Origin: Saprospirales bacterium
GTDB lineage: Bacteria; Bacteroidota; Bacteroidia; Chitinophagales; Saprospiraceae
Assembly (NCBI GenBank): GCA_002698985.1
Contig: PAAY01000081.1
Coordinates: 1-44,950 of the forward strand
Direction: 5' to 3'
Length of the DNA stretch: 44,950 nucleotides
Under the pieces are notes generated by a model. That model ran no database searches. It was not told where the DNA came from and saw only the letters and a program-made list of their open reading frames with translations. Made by a program: the position numbers and the translations under genes. Position 1 is the first letter of the stretch, and each line of letters begins with the position of its first letter. Positions 14,903 to 23,384 of this stretch are shown here, one piece after another.

Positions 14903-17900
14903 CAAAGAATTCACCTCGAAAACCAATGCCGGCGCATTGTTTCTGCCCACCATCAGGTAGTGGCCACCTGGCAGCACTTCCATAGACCGGATCTCACCGG
15001 GAGCGAAAAAGCCGCTTTGCTCCGGTAGCAGGCGGCTGAATTCACCTTTGCCCTCGTTGTGAAGCAAGCAGCCGAAAGAAGCATCGAAGCGGCCGATGTA
15101 GGGTTGCACTTTGTAGCGGTTTCCGCCGGCCAAGACTTCCTGCAGCCCGTCGCCGTTCAGGTCGAGGGTGCAGAAGGCCAAAACCGGGGCGGTTTGCAGG
15201 GCAGCGGGCATGGGGTGCAGCACGAACCCTTCCGGGGTGTTTTCCAGCCAGCAAGTTCGCAGTTCAGTGGCCGTTCGGTGGTAGGCTGCCTTTCGGCTTT
15301 CTTCGTCAAAAATCTCCTCGAAGCTGGCGGCGGCGTATTCGGAGTATTTTACGAAGCGCTTTCTGAAAGCCGGCATCCGGCTGACGATGTCGTCTTTGCT
15401 GACCAGCGGGTGGCGCCTTCCCTGCCGGTAAAGGGTGATGATGGGTTCGGTGGCGCCGTTGCCGTCGTAGTCGTTCACGAAAATTTCGAGGGCTTCGTCG
15501 GCTGAGGCCCTCAGCTCGGTGTTCAGGCCCAGGTTGCCGGCCAGCAGGTCGGTATCGCCGTCGCCGTCGAGGTCGGCAGCGTGGAGGCTTTGCCAGAGGC
15601 CCTGGGCTTGTTCATTTCTCTTCGCAATTTTTCCTTCTTCGAATAACAGGAAGCTCAGCGGCATCCATTCTCCGGCTACGACGAGGGCCTTCGCCTCCGG
15701 CAACCAAAGCGCATCGGTGACCATGCCCAGCTCCGCAGGCTGTCCGTTCCAAATAGCGGTGTCTTCTGCAAAATGCCCCGCACCGTCGTTGCGAAGAAAA
15801 ACACTGCGAGGCGACAAGCCGTAGCTGCCGGGCACCGAACGGGAGCCGACAAAGAGGTCGGTATCGCCGTCTTCGTCAAAATCGGCGGCCACAACACAAC
15901 TGCCGTTCAGGGCGATTTCCGGTAGGGCATCCACGGCCTTCTCAAACCGGCCTTTGCCCAGGTTCAGGTAGAGTCGGTCTTGCAACAGCTCCGCCCCTTC
16001 CCGGTATTCGCCCCCTCCGCTGACGACGTAAAGGTCAAGGTCCGAGTCATTGTCAGCGTCAAAAAAGAGGGCATCGGCGTCCTCCCGGAGAAAGTCATCC
16101 TGAAAGTCCGGCACCTGGATTTGGGACCAGGTTTTTCCATCGCCTTCCCACAGTTGCCCCTGTTGACCTTTGGCTGCACAGAGGTAGATGGCGCTCCGAC
16201 CATTGCCACTTAAGTCGGCCACGGCCAATTTGGGCCCTTCCGTTGATAGCATCCAGGGCATGAGCGGCTCCACGTTGAAATCCACGAAACGGTTCTCCCG
16301 GTGGGCCATTTCTGTGACGGTGGCCATTGCCGGAGGCGAAGAAACAATGGCTGATGGGGAGGGATTTGGGCCGGCATCTTCGAATTTCAGCTCCAGGGTC
16401 TGGTTGGCCGGCAGGCCGACGAGCAACTGCAAAGCTCCGCCGGGCCAGGTGATGCGCAGGCTGTCAACCGAATTGGCGGAGCCGAGGCCAAACAGAAGAA
16501 TGGGCTCCACGGATGACTCCCAACCACGGGTGGTGAGCAGTTCTTTCTGCTGGTATTTTCCTTCGGCAAACAGCTCCACTTTCGCGCCGATGCCAAAGCG
16601 GTTGCCGCCTGGGCCTTTGCACTTTACACGCAGCCAGTTGCCGGTCTTCTTCTCAACGGCGGTGTTCTTGTAGATGGTGGCGGGAGCGTTCAGATTGTTC
16701 ACCACCAGGTCGGGGTCGCCGTCTGCGTCCAGGTCGGCCCAGGCGGCGCCGTTGCTACACCCTTTCAGGTCGAGGCCCCATGTTTCGGACACCTTTTCAA
16801 AAGAAGGATAGAAGCCTCCTCCGGTATTGCGGAAGGCCACATTGGGCACCAGCCCCGGGGGCATCTGAGCTGCCAGTTCCTGGTCGGTGGCCTTGCGTTG
16901 CACTTCTTCATTGGAGGCAAACCGCAGGTAGTCGAGGTCGTTGGGCCGGCGCCAGATGCCGTTTGTGACGAAGATATCTTTCCAGCCGTCGAGGTCGAAG
17001 TCTTGCAGCAATACACTCCAGCTCCAGTCGGTGGCATCCACACCGGCCATCTGACCCACTTCGGCAAAGAGCGGAAGGGCAGGCTGTTCGGGGTTGTGGC
17101 CGAGGTTGAGTTGCAGGGCGTTGTGCGGGTACTGGTAGTGGTAGCCAAAGTCCACCTTGCCGCTGAACAAGTTCCAGGCATCGGCACCGGCGCTGGCCTT
17201 CAGCACGTAGGCATCCCAGGGCTTCATGTCGAGGGTCATCAGGTCGGTGCGGCCGTCGTTGTTGAGATCGGCGGCATCCACGCCCATGCTGAAGGTGGTG
17301 GTATGGCCGGTGGTTTTGGCAATGGACTCGTTGAATCCTGCTCCATTGTTGAGGTAGAGGTAGTCGTTTTCGTGGAAGTCGTTGCAGACGTAGATGTCCT
17401 GTTTTCCGTCGGAATCGAGGTCCGGAGTCACCACGCCGAGTCCGTAGCTCATGGCCCCGCCCAGGATGCCCATTTCTTCGGTTATATCGGTGAAGTGGCC
17501 GCCGTTGTTGCGGAGCAGGCGGTCGCCAGCCTGTGGATCCCGGTTGTTGCGACGCTCAGCGGGAGCATAGCTGGCTGCGGAGTGAACAGAGTGGTTGAGC
17601 AGGTAGCAGTCCAGGTCGCCGTCCAGGTCGAAATCGAAAAAAGCGGCCTGCTGGCCATAGCCTTTGAAAGCCAGCCCAAGCTCCTCCGCCTTTTCGGAAA
17701 AGGTTCCATCACCATTGTTTAGGTAGAGCCGGTTGCGGCCGTTCACGCTTTTGTAATAGCCCACTTCACAAACGTAGATATCCAGCCAGCCGTCGCCATT
17801 GACATCTGCCATGCTGACGCCGGTTTTCCACCTTCGGCCGGGATTCTCATCGTCGAAAACGCCGGCCTTTTCCGTGATGTCTTCAAACTGGAAATTGCCC

Positions 17901-18163
17901 TTGTTGAGGTACAGCCGGTCGGGCAACTGATTGGCGGTGAAATACAGGTCGGGCAGGCCGTCATTGTTTACATCGCCTGCGGCAACCCCGCCTCCGTTGT
18001 AGAAATACAGGTATTTGATGATGTTGAAATGCTCGTCTTCGGTGAGCCGGTTTTCGAAGCTGATGCCCATGTCGCTTCCGGAAATTGCGACGAATAGTGT
18101 GTCTTTTTTATCCGCCTGGCAGGCGGCCAGCATGATTATCAGAAAGGCGGACAGGTATCGCAC
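14897..18163 (-). CDS. FG-GAP/VCBS-repeat, ASPIC-UnbV domain lipoprotein
   Basis: A surface or periplasmic lipoprotein of 1088 residues. The lipobox LAAC (12-15) follows a short signal peptide. The N-terminal half is a beta-propeller built from FG-GAP/VCBS calcium-loop repeats (GDVNNDGLPDLYF, ADVNGDGWLDIYV, FDFDLDGDLDCYL, PDLDSDGKQDIYV, ADLNNDGRTDLMT, QDFDLDGWKDIFV). An ASPIC/UnbV domain follows near residues 505-590 (NWLRVKCKGPGGNRFGIGA ... SLRITWPGG), then a second propeller (DADNDSDLDLYVV, ADFDEDGDTDLFV, ADLDGDGDTDLLA). This is the Bacteroidota CRTAC1-like family, often found near SusC/SusD systems; its ligand is unknown. The start codon is GTG (18161-18163), with C-rich repeat DNA ending about 4 nt before it. 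Confidence 0.9.
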   Translation of the reverse strand: MRYLSAFLIIMLAACQADKKDTLFVAISGSDMGISFENRLTEDEHFNIIKYLYFYNGGGVAAGDVNNDGLPDLYFTANQLPDRLYLNKGNFQFEDITEKAGVFDDENPGRRWKTGVSMADVNGDGWLDIYVCEVGYYKSVNGRNRLYLNNGDGTFSEKAEELGLAFKGYGQQAAFFDFDLDGDLDCYLLNHSVHSAASYAPAERRNNRDPQAGDRLLRNNGGHFTDITEEMGILGGAMSYGLGVVTPDLDSDGKQDIYVCNDFHENDYLYLNNGAGFNESIAKTTGHTTTFSMGVDAADLNNDGRTDLMTLDMKPWDAYVLKASAGADAWNLFSGKVDFGYHYQYPHNALQLNLGHNPEQPALPLFAEVGQMAGVDATDWSWSVLLQDFDLDGWKDIFVTNGIWRRPNDLDYLRFASNEEVQRKATDQELAAQMPPGLVPNVAFRNTGGGFYPSFEKVSETWGLDLKGCSNGAAWADLDADGDPDLVVNNLNAPATIYKNTAVEKKTGNWLRVKCKGPGGNRFGIGAKVELFAEGKYQQKELLTTRGWESSVEPILLFGLGSANSVDSLRITWPGGALQLLVGLPANQTLELKFEDAGPNPSPSAIVSSPPAMATVTEMAHRENRFVDFNVEPLMPWMLSTEGPKLAVADLSGNGRSAIYLCAAKGQQGQLWEGDGKTWSQIQVPDFQDDFLREDADALFFDADNDSDLDLYVVSGGGEYREGAELLQDRLYLNLGKGRFEKAVDALPEIALNGSCVVAADFDEDGDTDLFVGSRSVPGSYGLSPRSVFLRNDGAGHFAEDTAIWNGQPAELGMVTDALWLPEAKALVVAGEWMPLSFLLFEEGKIAKRNEQAQGLWQSLHAADLDGDGDTDLLAGNLGLNTELRASADEALEIFVNDYDGNGATEPIITLYRQGRRHPLVSKDDIVSRMPAFRKRFVKYSEYAAASFEEIFDEESRKAAYHRTATELRTCWLENTPEGFVLHPMPAALQTAPVLAFCTLDLNGDGLQEVLAGGNRYKVQPYIGRFDASFGCLLHNEGKGEFSRLLPEQSGFFAPGEIRSMEVLPGGHYLMVGRNNAPALVFEVNSLK

Positions 18164-18165
18164 GT

Positions 18166-18222
18166 ATGTGTAGAGTTGAGGGTGTAGAGTTGAGAGTTTA
18201 GGGTGTAGAGTTTAGGGTTTGG
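18166..18222 (-). repeat. CCCTAAA/CTCTACA heptamer array directly before a start codon
   Basis: On the minus strand, heptamers of CCCTAAA, CTCTACA, CCCTCAA and CTCTCAA type run up to the GTG start of the FG-GAP gene and are G-free. On the plus strand the same DNA reads TAGAGTT, TAGGGTG and TAGGGTT, with mostly 7-nt-spaced stops. This is the right-hand half of the composite repeat seen at 5180-5277. Confidence 0.85.
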
Positions 18223-18251
18223 TGGAAGGTGTTACCAACCAAAAACAAACA

Positions 18252-18731
18252 TCAAACTTCCCCGATTGGGATGATTTCTATGCTTTTGCGGTCAAAGGGA
18301 TTCAGGGCGGTTCCTTCCACTTTGGCTTCGGCTTCGATTCGGTATTCCGACTTGGTGTTGCGGAAGGTCTTCGCAAGTTTGGCGATGCCTTTGTTGATGA
18401 AATTGCGGCTTGCAAACTCATCGATGGGTGCTTTTACCATTTCAAACGGCAGGGTAAAATCCACCGCAATGGGCTCTTCTGCCGGCACCTCGATGCGCTT
18501 ATCCAGGTTGATCTCTCCCAGCAGGTACTCATCGATCAATTTCTCTTTGCCACGGCCACGGGTGTAGCGCTCGATCATCACCACCCGGATGCTGGTCACC
18601 GTTTGTGCATGTTTGGAACGGAAAACGATCTGACCACTCACCGCACCCACTTCTTCAAAGGCCATTTCCGGAAGCTCGAGTTCCAGCTTCACACCTTCTA
18701 TGCCCAACCATTTTTTGACTTTTCCAAACAT
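18252..18731 (-). CDS. Spo0M-like (arrestin-fold) protein
   Basis: A 159-residue cytoplasmic protein matching the N-terminal part of the SpoOM (sporulation-control) family. It opens with MFGKVKKWLGIEGVKLELEL, contains VSGQIVFRSKHAQTVTSIRVVMIERYTRG (an arrestin-like beta sandwich with the family's I/V-K-x-L-E-L start), and ends in IEVPAEEPIAVDFTLPFEM and IEAEAKVEGTALNPFDRKSIEI. Bacillus Spo0M is about 258 residues; this shorter form lacks the C-terminal extension. Bacteroidota do not sporulate, so the name describes homology only, and the function is unknown. It is preceded on its own strand by a CATAATCC/CATAACCC leader array. Confidence 0.8.
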   Translation of the reverse strand: MFGKVKKWLGIEGVKLELELPEMAFEEVGAVSGQIVFRSKHAQTVTSIRVVMIERYTRGRGKEKLIDEYLLGEINLDKRIEVPAEEPIAVDFTLPFEMVKAPIDEFASRNFINKGIAKLAKTFRNTKSEYRIEAEAKVEGTALNPFDRKSIEIIPIGEV

Positions 18732-18743
18732 CGCAGTGGGTTT

Positions 18744-18852
18744 TTTATTGAGGATTATGGGGGATTATAGGGGATTATGGAGGGTTATGGAGGGTTATGG
18801 AGGGTTATGGAGGTTGTAGGTTAGCCCCTCATTCCTCATTCCTCATCCCTCA
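18744..18852 (-). repeat. stop-rich heptamers then C-rich leader array between co-directional genes
   Basis: Read on the minus strand: the stop of the 173-aa gene (18850-18852) is the first of TGA codons at exact 7-nt steps (18850, 18843, 18836, 18829) in GGGATGA/GGAATGA units. These pass into GGGGCTAACC and then CATAACCCTC, CATAATCCCC and CATAATCCTC units that end 18 bp before the Spo0M-like start. The order is stop array, C-rich array, next gene. Confidence 0.92.
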
Positions 18853-19371
18853 TCCCTTTTCAACCATCCTTTTGTGCCAGCTTTTCCCGAGGGGTTTGAT
18901 CCAGCCCTTTTCGAAATCGGCTTTGTTGTTCACCAGGTTGTCGAAGACGAGGGTGTCCTTGTTAATTTTTCCTTCGGCAAACAGGCGGGCAAAATCCTCC
19001 TGATGGGCAGTTTTCACCTCGCCGTTTTCCAGCCAGGCAAAAGTGAGCCGGTCGAAGAAATCCACTTTGAGTTGTTCGCCCAACTGTTGGATAAAACGGA
19101 CGCTCGTGTCGATGGAACAGCCACTGGCACCTGCCCGGGTTTCATCAACGGCCAGGATGAGGAAGCGGTTGAGCAACAAATCGGCATAAGCATGGAGCTG
19201 ATTGTTGTGGCTGGTCCAGCTTTCGGCAAAGCGCTTGAGAACGTCCTTGACAGCTGGATACATCTCCGATGGAATTTCCCGGCTTGCCTGGTAAATCCAG
19301 ATGCGCGTTTGAGGAGGCATTTCTGTGAATGCCTTTGATGATGGCAAAATGCCTTCGAGACTGGTGGTCAT
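18850..19371 (-). CDS. conserved Bacteroidota protein (often labelled ABC transporter ATPase without support)
   Basis: A 173-residue protein read from the ATG at 19371 (MTTSLEGILPSSKAF). An in-frame ATG at 19449 would add 26 residues of non-conserved, repeat-like sequence. Recognisable blocks are RIWIYQASREIP (about residues 22-33), SWTSHNNQLHAYADLLLNRFLILAVDE (about 46-72) and ASGCSIDTSVRFIQQLGEQ (about 76-94). They belong to a small family found throughout Bacteroidota that databases have labelled ABC transporter ATPase. There is no Walker A or signature motif, so that label is not supported by sequence; the conserved Cys in GCSID might be functional. The protein ends Glu-Lys-Gly-stop, with the last codons from a GGGATGA heptamer. 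Confidence 0.7.
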   Translation of the reverse strand: MTTSLEGILPSSKAFTEMPPQTRIWIYQASREIPSEMYPAVKDVLKRFAESWTSHNNQLHAYADLLLNRFLILAVDETRAGASGCSIDTSVRFIQQLGEQLKVDFFDRLTFAWLENGEVKTAHQEDFARLFAEGKINKDTLVFDNLVNNKADFEKGWIKPLGKSWHKRMVEKG

Positions 19372-19666
19372 GTGATACTGGGTTGGTGAAAGCTGTGCAA
19401 AGATAGGTGGGAGGAAGAAAGGAGACAAAAAGCCATGCATGTTCACCAAAAACGAAAGTGAGCAGCGCCCGTTGGATGCTGCTCACATATTCTATTCACA
19501 CTAAACCAATAAGCCTATGAAAACAATCATCGGATATGAGTAAGCGTTGACAGGCTTCTGCTTTAGTACTGCAAGATGCGAGCTAGGGCTCTAACATTGG
19601 TGACAAACACCAGCAAATGTCTTGATGTTGACGGTGACCTTGTCCCTATGAAGACGGATTGTAGGA
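19372..19666 (-). other. intergenic region upstream of the 173-aa gene
   Basis: About 295 bp without a supportable gene. The only ATG-headed frame of note is a 9-codon one at 19517-19543. No hairpin with a T-tract and no TAnnTTTG box stood out on the minus strand. A composite repeat follows at 19667. Confidence 0.5.
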
Positions 19667-19753
19667 GGGATGAGGGATGAGGGATGAGGGATGACAGAGC
19701 TAGCGCCTCCAAACCCTAAACTCTACACCCTACACCTTAAACTCTAAACTCTA
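19667..19753. repeat. composite repeat: GGGATGA - GCTAGC - CCCTAAA/CTCTACA heptamers (serves the minus-strand gene)
   Basis: The plus strand has GGGATGA units (TGA at 19671, 19678, 19685, 19692), then CAGAGCTAGC, then CCCTAAA, CTCTACA and CACCTTA units. Read on the minus strand from the beta-helix gene, its own stop TAG (19751-19753) is the first of six stops at exact 7-nt steps (19751, 19744, 19737, 19730, 19723, 19716). GCTAGC and then a G-free TCATCCC run follow. The element therefore has the same stop-rich then C-rich order when read from either side. Confidence 0.92.
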
Positions 19754-21244
19754 CTCCGGTTTGTATTCATAGCAGCCGATGTCCGGTTTTTCGGTATCAC
19801 GGGTTACCCCTTCCAGATCGGTGAGGATGGTGGGAATTGGAATGGCCTGTCCTTCGGCAATGGAGAGGGTGTCCAGGTGGTAGTCATCTTCCGGGCTGTT
19901 GACGAACAGGGCATCCTGCGGAGTGGCATTGATGCAGGGATCGCAGAAGTCGAAAAAGTCGGGGAAGCCGACGTTTGGGTTCAGCAGGTCGTCCACCCTG
20001 ACGATGCAGTGTTCGAAGCTGTAAGTGAGTGAGAAAGGATTCTGCCCGCCGGTGAAATCGGAGATGGCAATTTCGTCGCGTTTGGAGCCGTAAACGATGC
20101 TGTTGACCAGCTTGATGTCCAGCGGAAAGATGCGGGGTGGGGTGGAGCAGAGTGGGTCGTCGCAGATGCCGTTGCCGAAGCCGAGCGCCGGTGCCGGTGT
20201 TCCGAAGTTGGCCAGGGTGCAGTAGTTGAAGCGGTAAGTGCCGCCGTAACCGATCTGCACGCAGTAGCTCCCGTTGTTGTAAAACAGGCAGTTATCGGCT
20301 GTCACATTGCTGTGCAGGGCAAAGAGTCCGGGGCCGCTGGTATTGTAAACTTTGACGTTTTGCATGCTCAGCTCGGCGGTTGAGTCCACATAGATTCCGA
20401 AGAGGCTGTTTTTGATCTCGGCATACTGGATGTGGTTGCCCTTGCTGCCGGCGGCGAAGATGATGCCGGTCCATTGGCCTGGTTCATCCTGGTATTCCGG
20501 CTCCAGCCTGTCGCCCTGGATGATGACGGGGTTGTCGAGGCTGCCCTGAACGTTGAGTTTGCCGTTGGCTCCGAAGTAGAGCCTGCCGGAATTGTAAATA
20601 ACCGTCTGCATGTCGATCTCTGTCCGGCTCAAGCCACCGTGCACATGCACCCGGCAGCCGGGCGGCAGGGTGAGGGTGCAGTCGTCAAAGGCGACGATGC
20701 CGTAAATGACATAGGGCTTGGGGTCGTCCCAGATGACCTCGCCACCGTTGCAGCCGTACTGCACGATGCTGTCTTTGTGCCATCGGCTGGGGATGTAGTT
20801 GGCGTTTTGCCCGAAGGCCTCGAGCGTCACGGCCTGGGTGTTGCCGTTGGTTTCGAAGATGATGGAATCGTACACGAAAAAAGGGCTGAGGGAAAGCGGA
20901 TCGTCAGGATTGATGGTCACTTCGCAAAAGACGTAGATGCTGTCTTCGGGGTACACCACCACGTCTTCGTGAACGTCACCCGGTATTCCATCCACGTTGA
21001 GGTTGAATTTCGACTGGCTGTTGCCCGACAGGGCGATGCGGGAAATTTTGATGCTCTCTTTATGGCGGTTGTAAACCTTGAAAAAACGGGTGGCCGAACC
21101 CAACTCGGTAAAAACAGTGTCGAAACGAAGGGTATCCGTTGAAAACTCCAGCTTGCTGCTGCCACTGGTGGTGAAGCGCTCCTCTTTGTTGCAGGCAGTC
21201 AGGAGGATGCCGGTGAAGGCGATGAAGATCAGCAGTTTGTGCAT
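19751..21244 (-). CDS. right-handed parallel beta-helix lipoprotein
   Basis: An exported lipoprotein of 497 residues from the ATG at 21244 (MHKLLIFIAFTGILLTACNKEE; lipobox LTAC, Cys18). The earlier in-frame ATG at 21349 would put 35 residues in front of a perfect signal peptide and is rejected. An N-terminal beta-sandwich-like part (FDTVFTELGSATRFFKVYNRH, IKISRIALSG) is followed by about 250 residues of beta-helix coils with repeated short strands (DCTLTLPPGCRVHVHGGL, HIQYAEIKNSLFGIYVDSTAELSMQNVKVYN, NVTADNCLFYNNG). It ends ..KPDIGCYEYKPE, a frequent C-terminal ending of choice-of-anchor-Q/beta-helix proteins. Its substrate or surface ligand is unknown. It is divergent from the LytS-type kinase gene. 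Confidence 0.82.
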   Translation of the reverse strand: MHKLLIFIAFTGILLTACNKEERFTTSGSSKLEFSTDTLRFDTVFTELGSATRFFKVYNRHKESIKISRIALSGNSQSKFNLNVDGIPGDVHEDVVVYPEDSIYVFCEVTINPDDPLSLSPFFVYDSIIFETNGNTQAVTLEAFGQNANYIPSRWHKDSIVQYGCNGGEVIWDDPKPYVIYGIVAFDDCTLTLPPGCRVHVHGGLSRTEIDMQTVIYNSGRLYFGANGKLNVQGSLDNPVIIQGDRLEPEYQDEPGQWTGIIFAAGSKGNHIQYAEIKNSLFGIYVDSTAELSMQNVKVYNTSGPGLFALHSNVTADNCLFYNNGSYCVQIGYGGTYRFNYCTLANFGTPAPALGFGNGICDDPLCSTPPRIFPLDIKLVNSIVYGSKRDEIAISDFTGGQNPFSLTYSFEHCIVRVDDLLNPNVGFPDFFDFCDPCINATPQDALFVNSPEDDYHLDTLSIAEGQAIPIPTILTDLEGVTRDTEKPDIGCYEYKPE

Positions 21245-21473
21245 ATTGCGTTCTGTGGTTGGGTCAGGTGTGCCGCTGGCAATGTTTTGCCGAAGGGAAC
21301 GGCAGGCCGGCAAAAATAGTACAATGAGAGCGAAGCCGAAGTCCGGCAAATTGCCGCTGGAGTAGTTCCATCTTGTCCGGCCTTGGATTTATCTAAATAT
21401 TTAACCGCTCGTCCGGTCATTTTTTAATCATTGCAGCACGAAATCGCCCCGGCCATAGCAGTCAGAACCCAGT

Positions 21474-22538
21474 ATGAGTCAGAAAAATACAGCAGCCATT
21501 TTCGAGAAGTTGATACCTGTGTTGGGTAATCGCTGGGTATATCACAGCATTTTCTGGCTCATTGTGGTGGTTTTGTTTTCGCTCTTTGAAATGAGTGTGA
21601 TGGACATCAGCTTCATCAATGCCCTCAGCAACAACGCTGTCAGGCTCATCATCCTGGGGATGGCAGTGTATTACAATGTGTACTACCTGGTGCCCAATTA
21701 TCTGGCCCGCAAGCGCTTTTTTCCCTACATGGGCATGTTGCTACTGCTCACGCTGATCATCACTCCCATCGAGTCCTTTTTGCTCTTCGTAAAATCGCAT
21801 GACGAGCCGGAGATACAGGCTGGAATACTTCGTGAACTGAATCTGGCTTTCATCCCAAACTTTCTCCTGCTGGGCATATCAACGGTGGTGAAGATCACCA
21901 CTGACTGGTACAAAAACATGCGTGAAAAGCAGGAAATAGAGACGGAGACCATGCAGTCCGAGCTGCGTTTTCTGAAATCCCAGATCAACCCGCACTTTTT
22001 GTTCAACACCCTGAACAGCCTGTATGCACTCACACTGAAAAAGGACGAAAAAGCCCCGGAGATCGTGTTGAAGCTGTCGGAGATGATGCGCTACATGCTT
22101 TACGAATGCAACGAGCGGCAGGTGCTTTTGAGCAAAGAGGTCAACTACATCCACAACTACCTCGACCTCGAAAAGCTGCGGCAAGGGGGAAAAATGAGCA
22201 TCAATTTTACGGTTGAAGGCAACATCCACAACCAGATGATTGCCCCGCTGATGTTCATCCCCTTCGTGGAAAACTGCTTTAAACACGGGGTGGGACACCA
22301 CATTGAAAAAGGTTACGTCAACATCATCTTGAAAGTAGATGAGAACAAACTTGACTTGCACGTGGAGAACAGCAAGTCGGAAAGCATGCCCCGGCAGCGC
22401 CACGCCCGAAGCGGGGGCATCGGTCTGGTGAATGTGAGACGCCGGCTGGATTTGCTCTATCCAAAAAGATATGAGTTGGATATTGAAGACAACCCCAACT
22501 CTTATGTCGTAAATTTGAAAATTCAACTTGAACCATAA
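21474..22538 (+). CDS. LytS-type sensor histidine kinase
   Basis: An inner-membrane sensor kinase of 354 residues of the His_kinase (PF06580) class. Four hydrophobic segments lie within residues 20-145 with no large periplasmic domain. A coiled linker (KNMREKQEIETETMQSE) leads to the phospho-acceptor motif QINPHFLFNTLN, with His174. The ATPase domain shows PFVENCFKHGV (N box) and GGIGLVNVRRRLDLLYP (G box). It phosphorylates the LytTR regulator encoded 39 bp downstream in the same operon. The input signal is not evident; membrane state or a neighbouring lipoprotein are possibilities. Confidence 0.92.
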   Translation: MSQKNTAAIFEKLIPVLGNRWVYHSIFWLIVVVLFSLFEMSVMDISFINALSNNAVRLIILGMAVYYNVYYLVPNYLARKRFFPYMGMLLLLTLIITPIESFLLFVKSHDEPEIQAGILRELNLAFIPNFLLLGISTVVKITTDWYKNMREKQEIETETMQSELRFLKSQINPHFLFNTLNSLYALTLKKDEKAPEIVLKLSEMMRYMLYECNERQVLLSKEVNYIHNYLDLEKLRQGGKMSINFTVEGNIHNQMIAPLMFIPFVENCFKHGVGHHIEKGYVNIILKVDENKLDLHVENSKSESMPRQRHARSGGIGLVNVRRRLDLLYPKRYELDIEDNPNSYVVNLKIQLEP

Positions 22539-22577
22539 CCGGTACAGCCTGCCTGAGCCGGATCAAATGATTGCACC

Positions 22578-23306
22578 ATGATTAACACCATCATCGTTGA
22601 CGACGAACCCCTTGCCCTCGACGTACTGGAAACCTATATCGAGAAAATTCCCGAACTGAACCTCGTTGCACGCTGCACCAACGCCTTTGAGGCCAATGAA
22701 GCCCTCAAACAGCACGAGGTGGACCTCATGTTCCTCGACATTCAGATGCCGCAGCTCACCGGAATTGATTTTCTGAAATCCCTCACCGATCCACCTGCGG
22801 TGGTGTTCACCACGGCCTATTCCAACTATGCCATAGAAGGCTTTGAAGTGAATGCCGTCGACTACCTGCTCAAACCCATCTCGCTGGAGCGCTTCATGAA
22901 AGCCGCCAACAAGGCCATCGAGCAGATTGAATTGAGACGACGGGAAAACGCCTCACACCTGGAAATGAACGATGCCGATGAATTCACCTTCGTGAAAGCT
23001 GACAAGAAGTATGTGAAGGTGAAATACAACGAAGTGCTTTACATCGAAGGTCTGAAGGATTACGTCATCATCCGCACCGAGAAAGGGCGGGTCATCACCC
23101 TGCAAACCATGAAAAGCCTGGAAGAAAAGCTTCCTGCCCGCTATTTCCGCCGCATCCACCGCTCCTACATCGTCAACATTGACAAGGTGGAAGCCATCAT
23201 GGGCAACATGGTGGAAGTCATCGAGAAGGGCAATCCAAAACACCTGCCCATCGGAAAGAATTACCGCGATGATTTTCTGGCCATCATCAACGAAAACAAG
23301 CTGTAA
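22578..23306 (+). CDS. LytTR-family response regulator
   Basis: A 242-residue cytoplasmic transcription regulator. The receiver domain spans residues 1-120, with acidic pocket Asp8/Asp9, phospho-acceptor Asp54 (LMFLDIQMP), and conserved Thr and Lys in VVFTTAYSNYA and DYLLKPI. A LytTR DNA-binding domain spans about 138-240 (FTFVKADKKYVKVKYNEVLYIEGLKDYV ... RIHRSYIVNIDKVEAI), the standard AlgR/LytR arrangement. The cognate kinase precedes it. Targets are unknown; the divergent beta-helix lipoprotein is a candidate by position only. A hairpin terminator follows. Confidence 0.95.
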   Translation: MINTIIVDDEPLALDVLETYIEKIPELNLVARCTNAFEANEALKQHEVDLMFLDIQMPQLTGIDFLKSLTDPPAVVFTTAYSNYAIEGFEVNAVDYLLKPISLERFMKAANKAIEQIELRRRENASHLEMNDADEFTFVKADKKYVKVKYNEVLYIEGLKDYVIIRTEKGRVITLQTMKSLEEKLPARYFRRIHRSYIVNIDKVEAIMGNMVEVIEKGNPKHLPIGKNYRDDFLAIINENKL

Positions 23307-23335
23307 TAAGGCGGAAGGATATTGCAGAATGAAAA

Positions 23336-23372
23336 AAGAGCCATCCCAGTTAACGGGGTGGCTCTTCTGTTT
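23336..23372 (+). terminator. Rho-independent terminator after the LytS/LytTR operon
   Basis: The stem AAGAGCCATCCC / GGGGTGGCTCTT (one G-T wobble and a 6-nt loop) is followed by CTGTTT. An A-run precedes it. It lies 30 bp after the stop codon. Confidence 0.85.
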
Positions 23373-23384
23373 GAAAGCGGTAAA

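Noticed and set aside
19517-19543. Nine-codon frame starting ATGAAAACAATC, as possible leader peptide
   Set aside because: No attenuator structure follows and no gene on this strand is nearby to be controlled.
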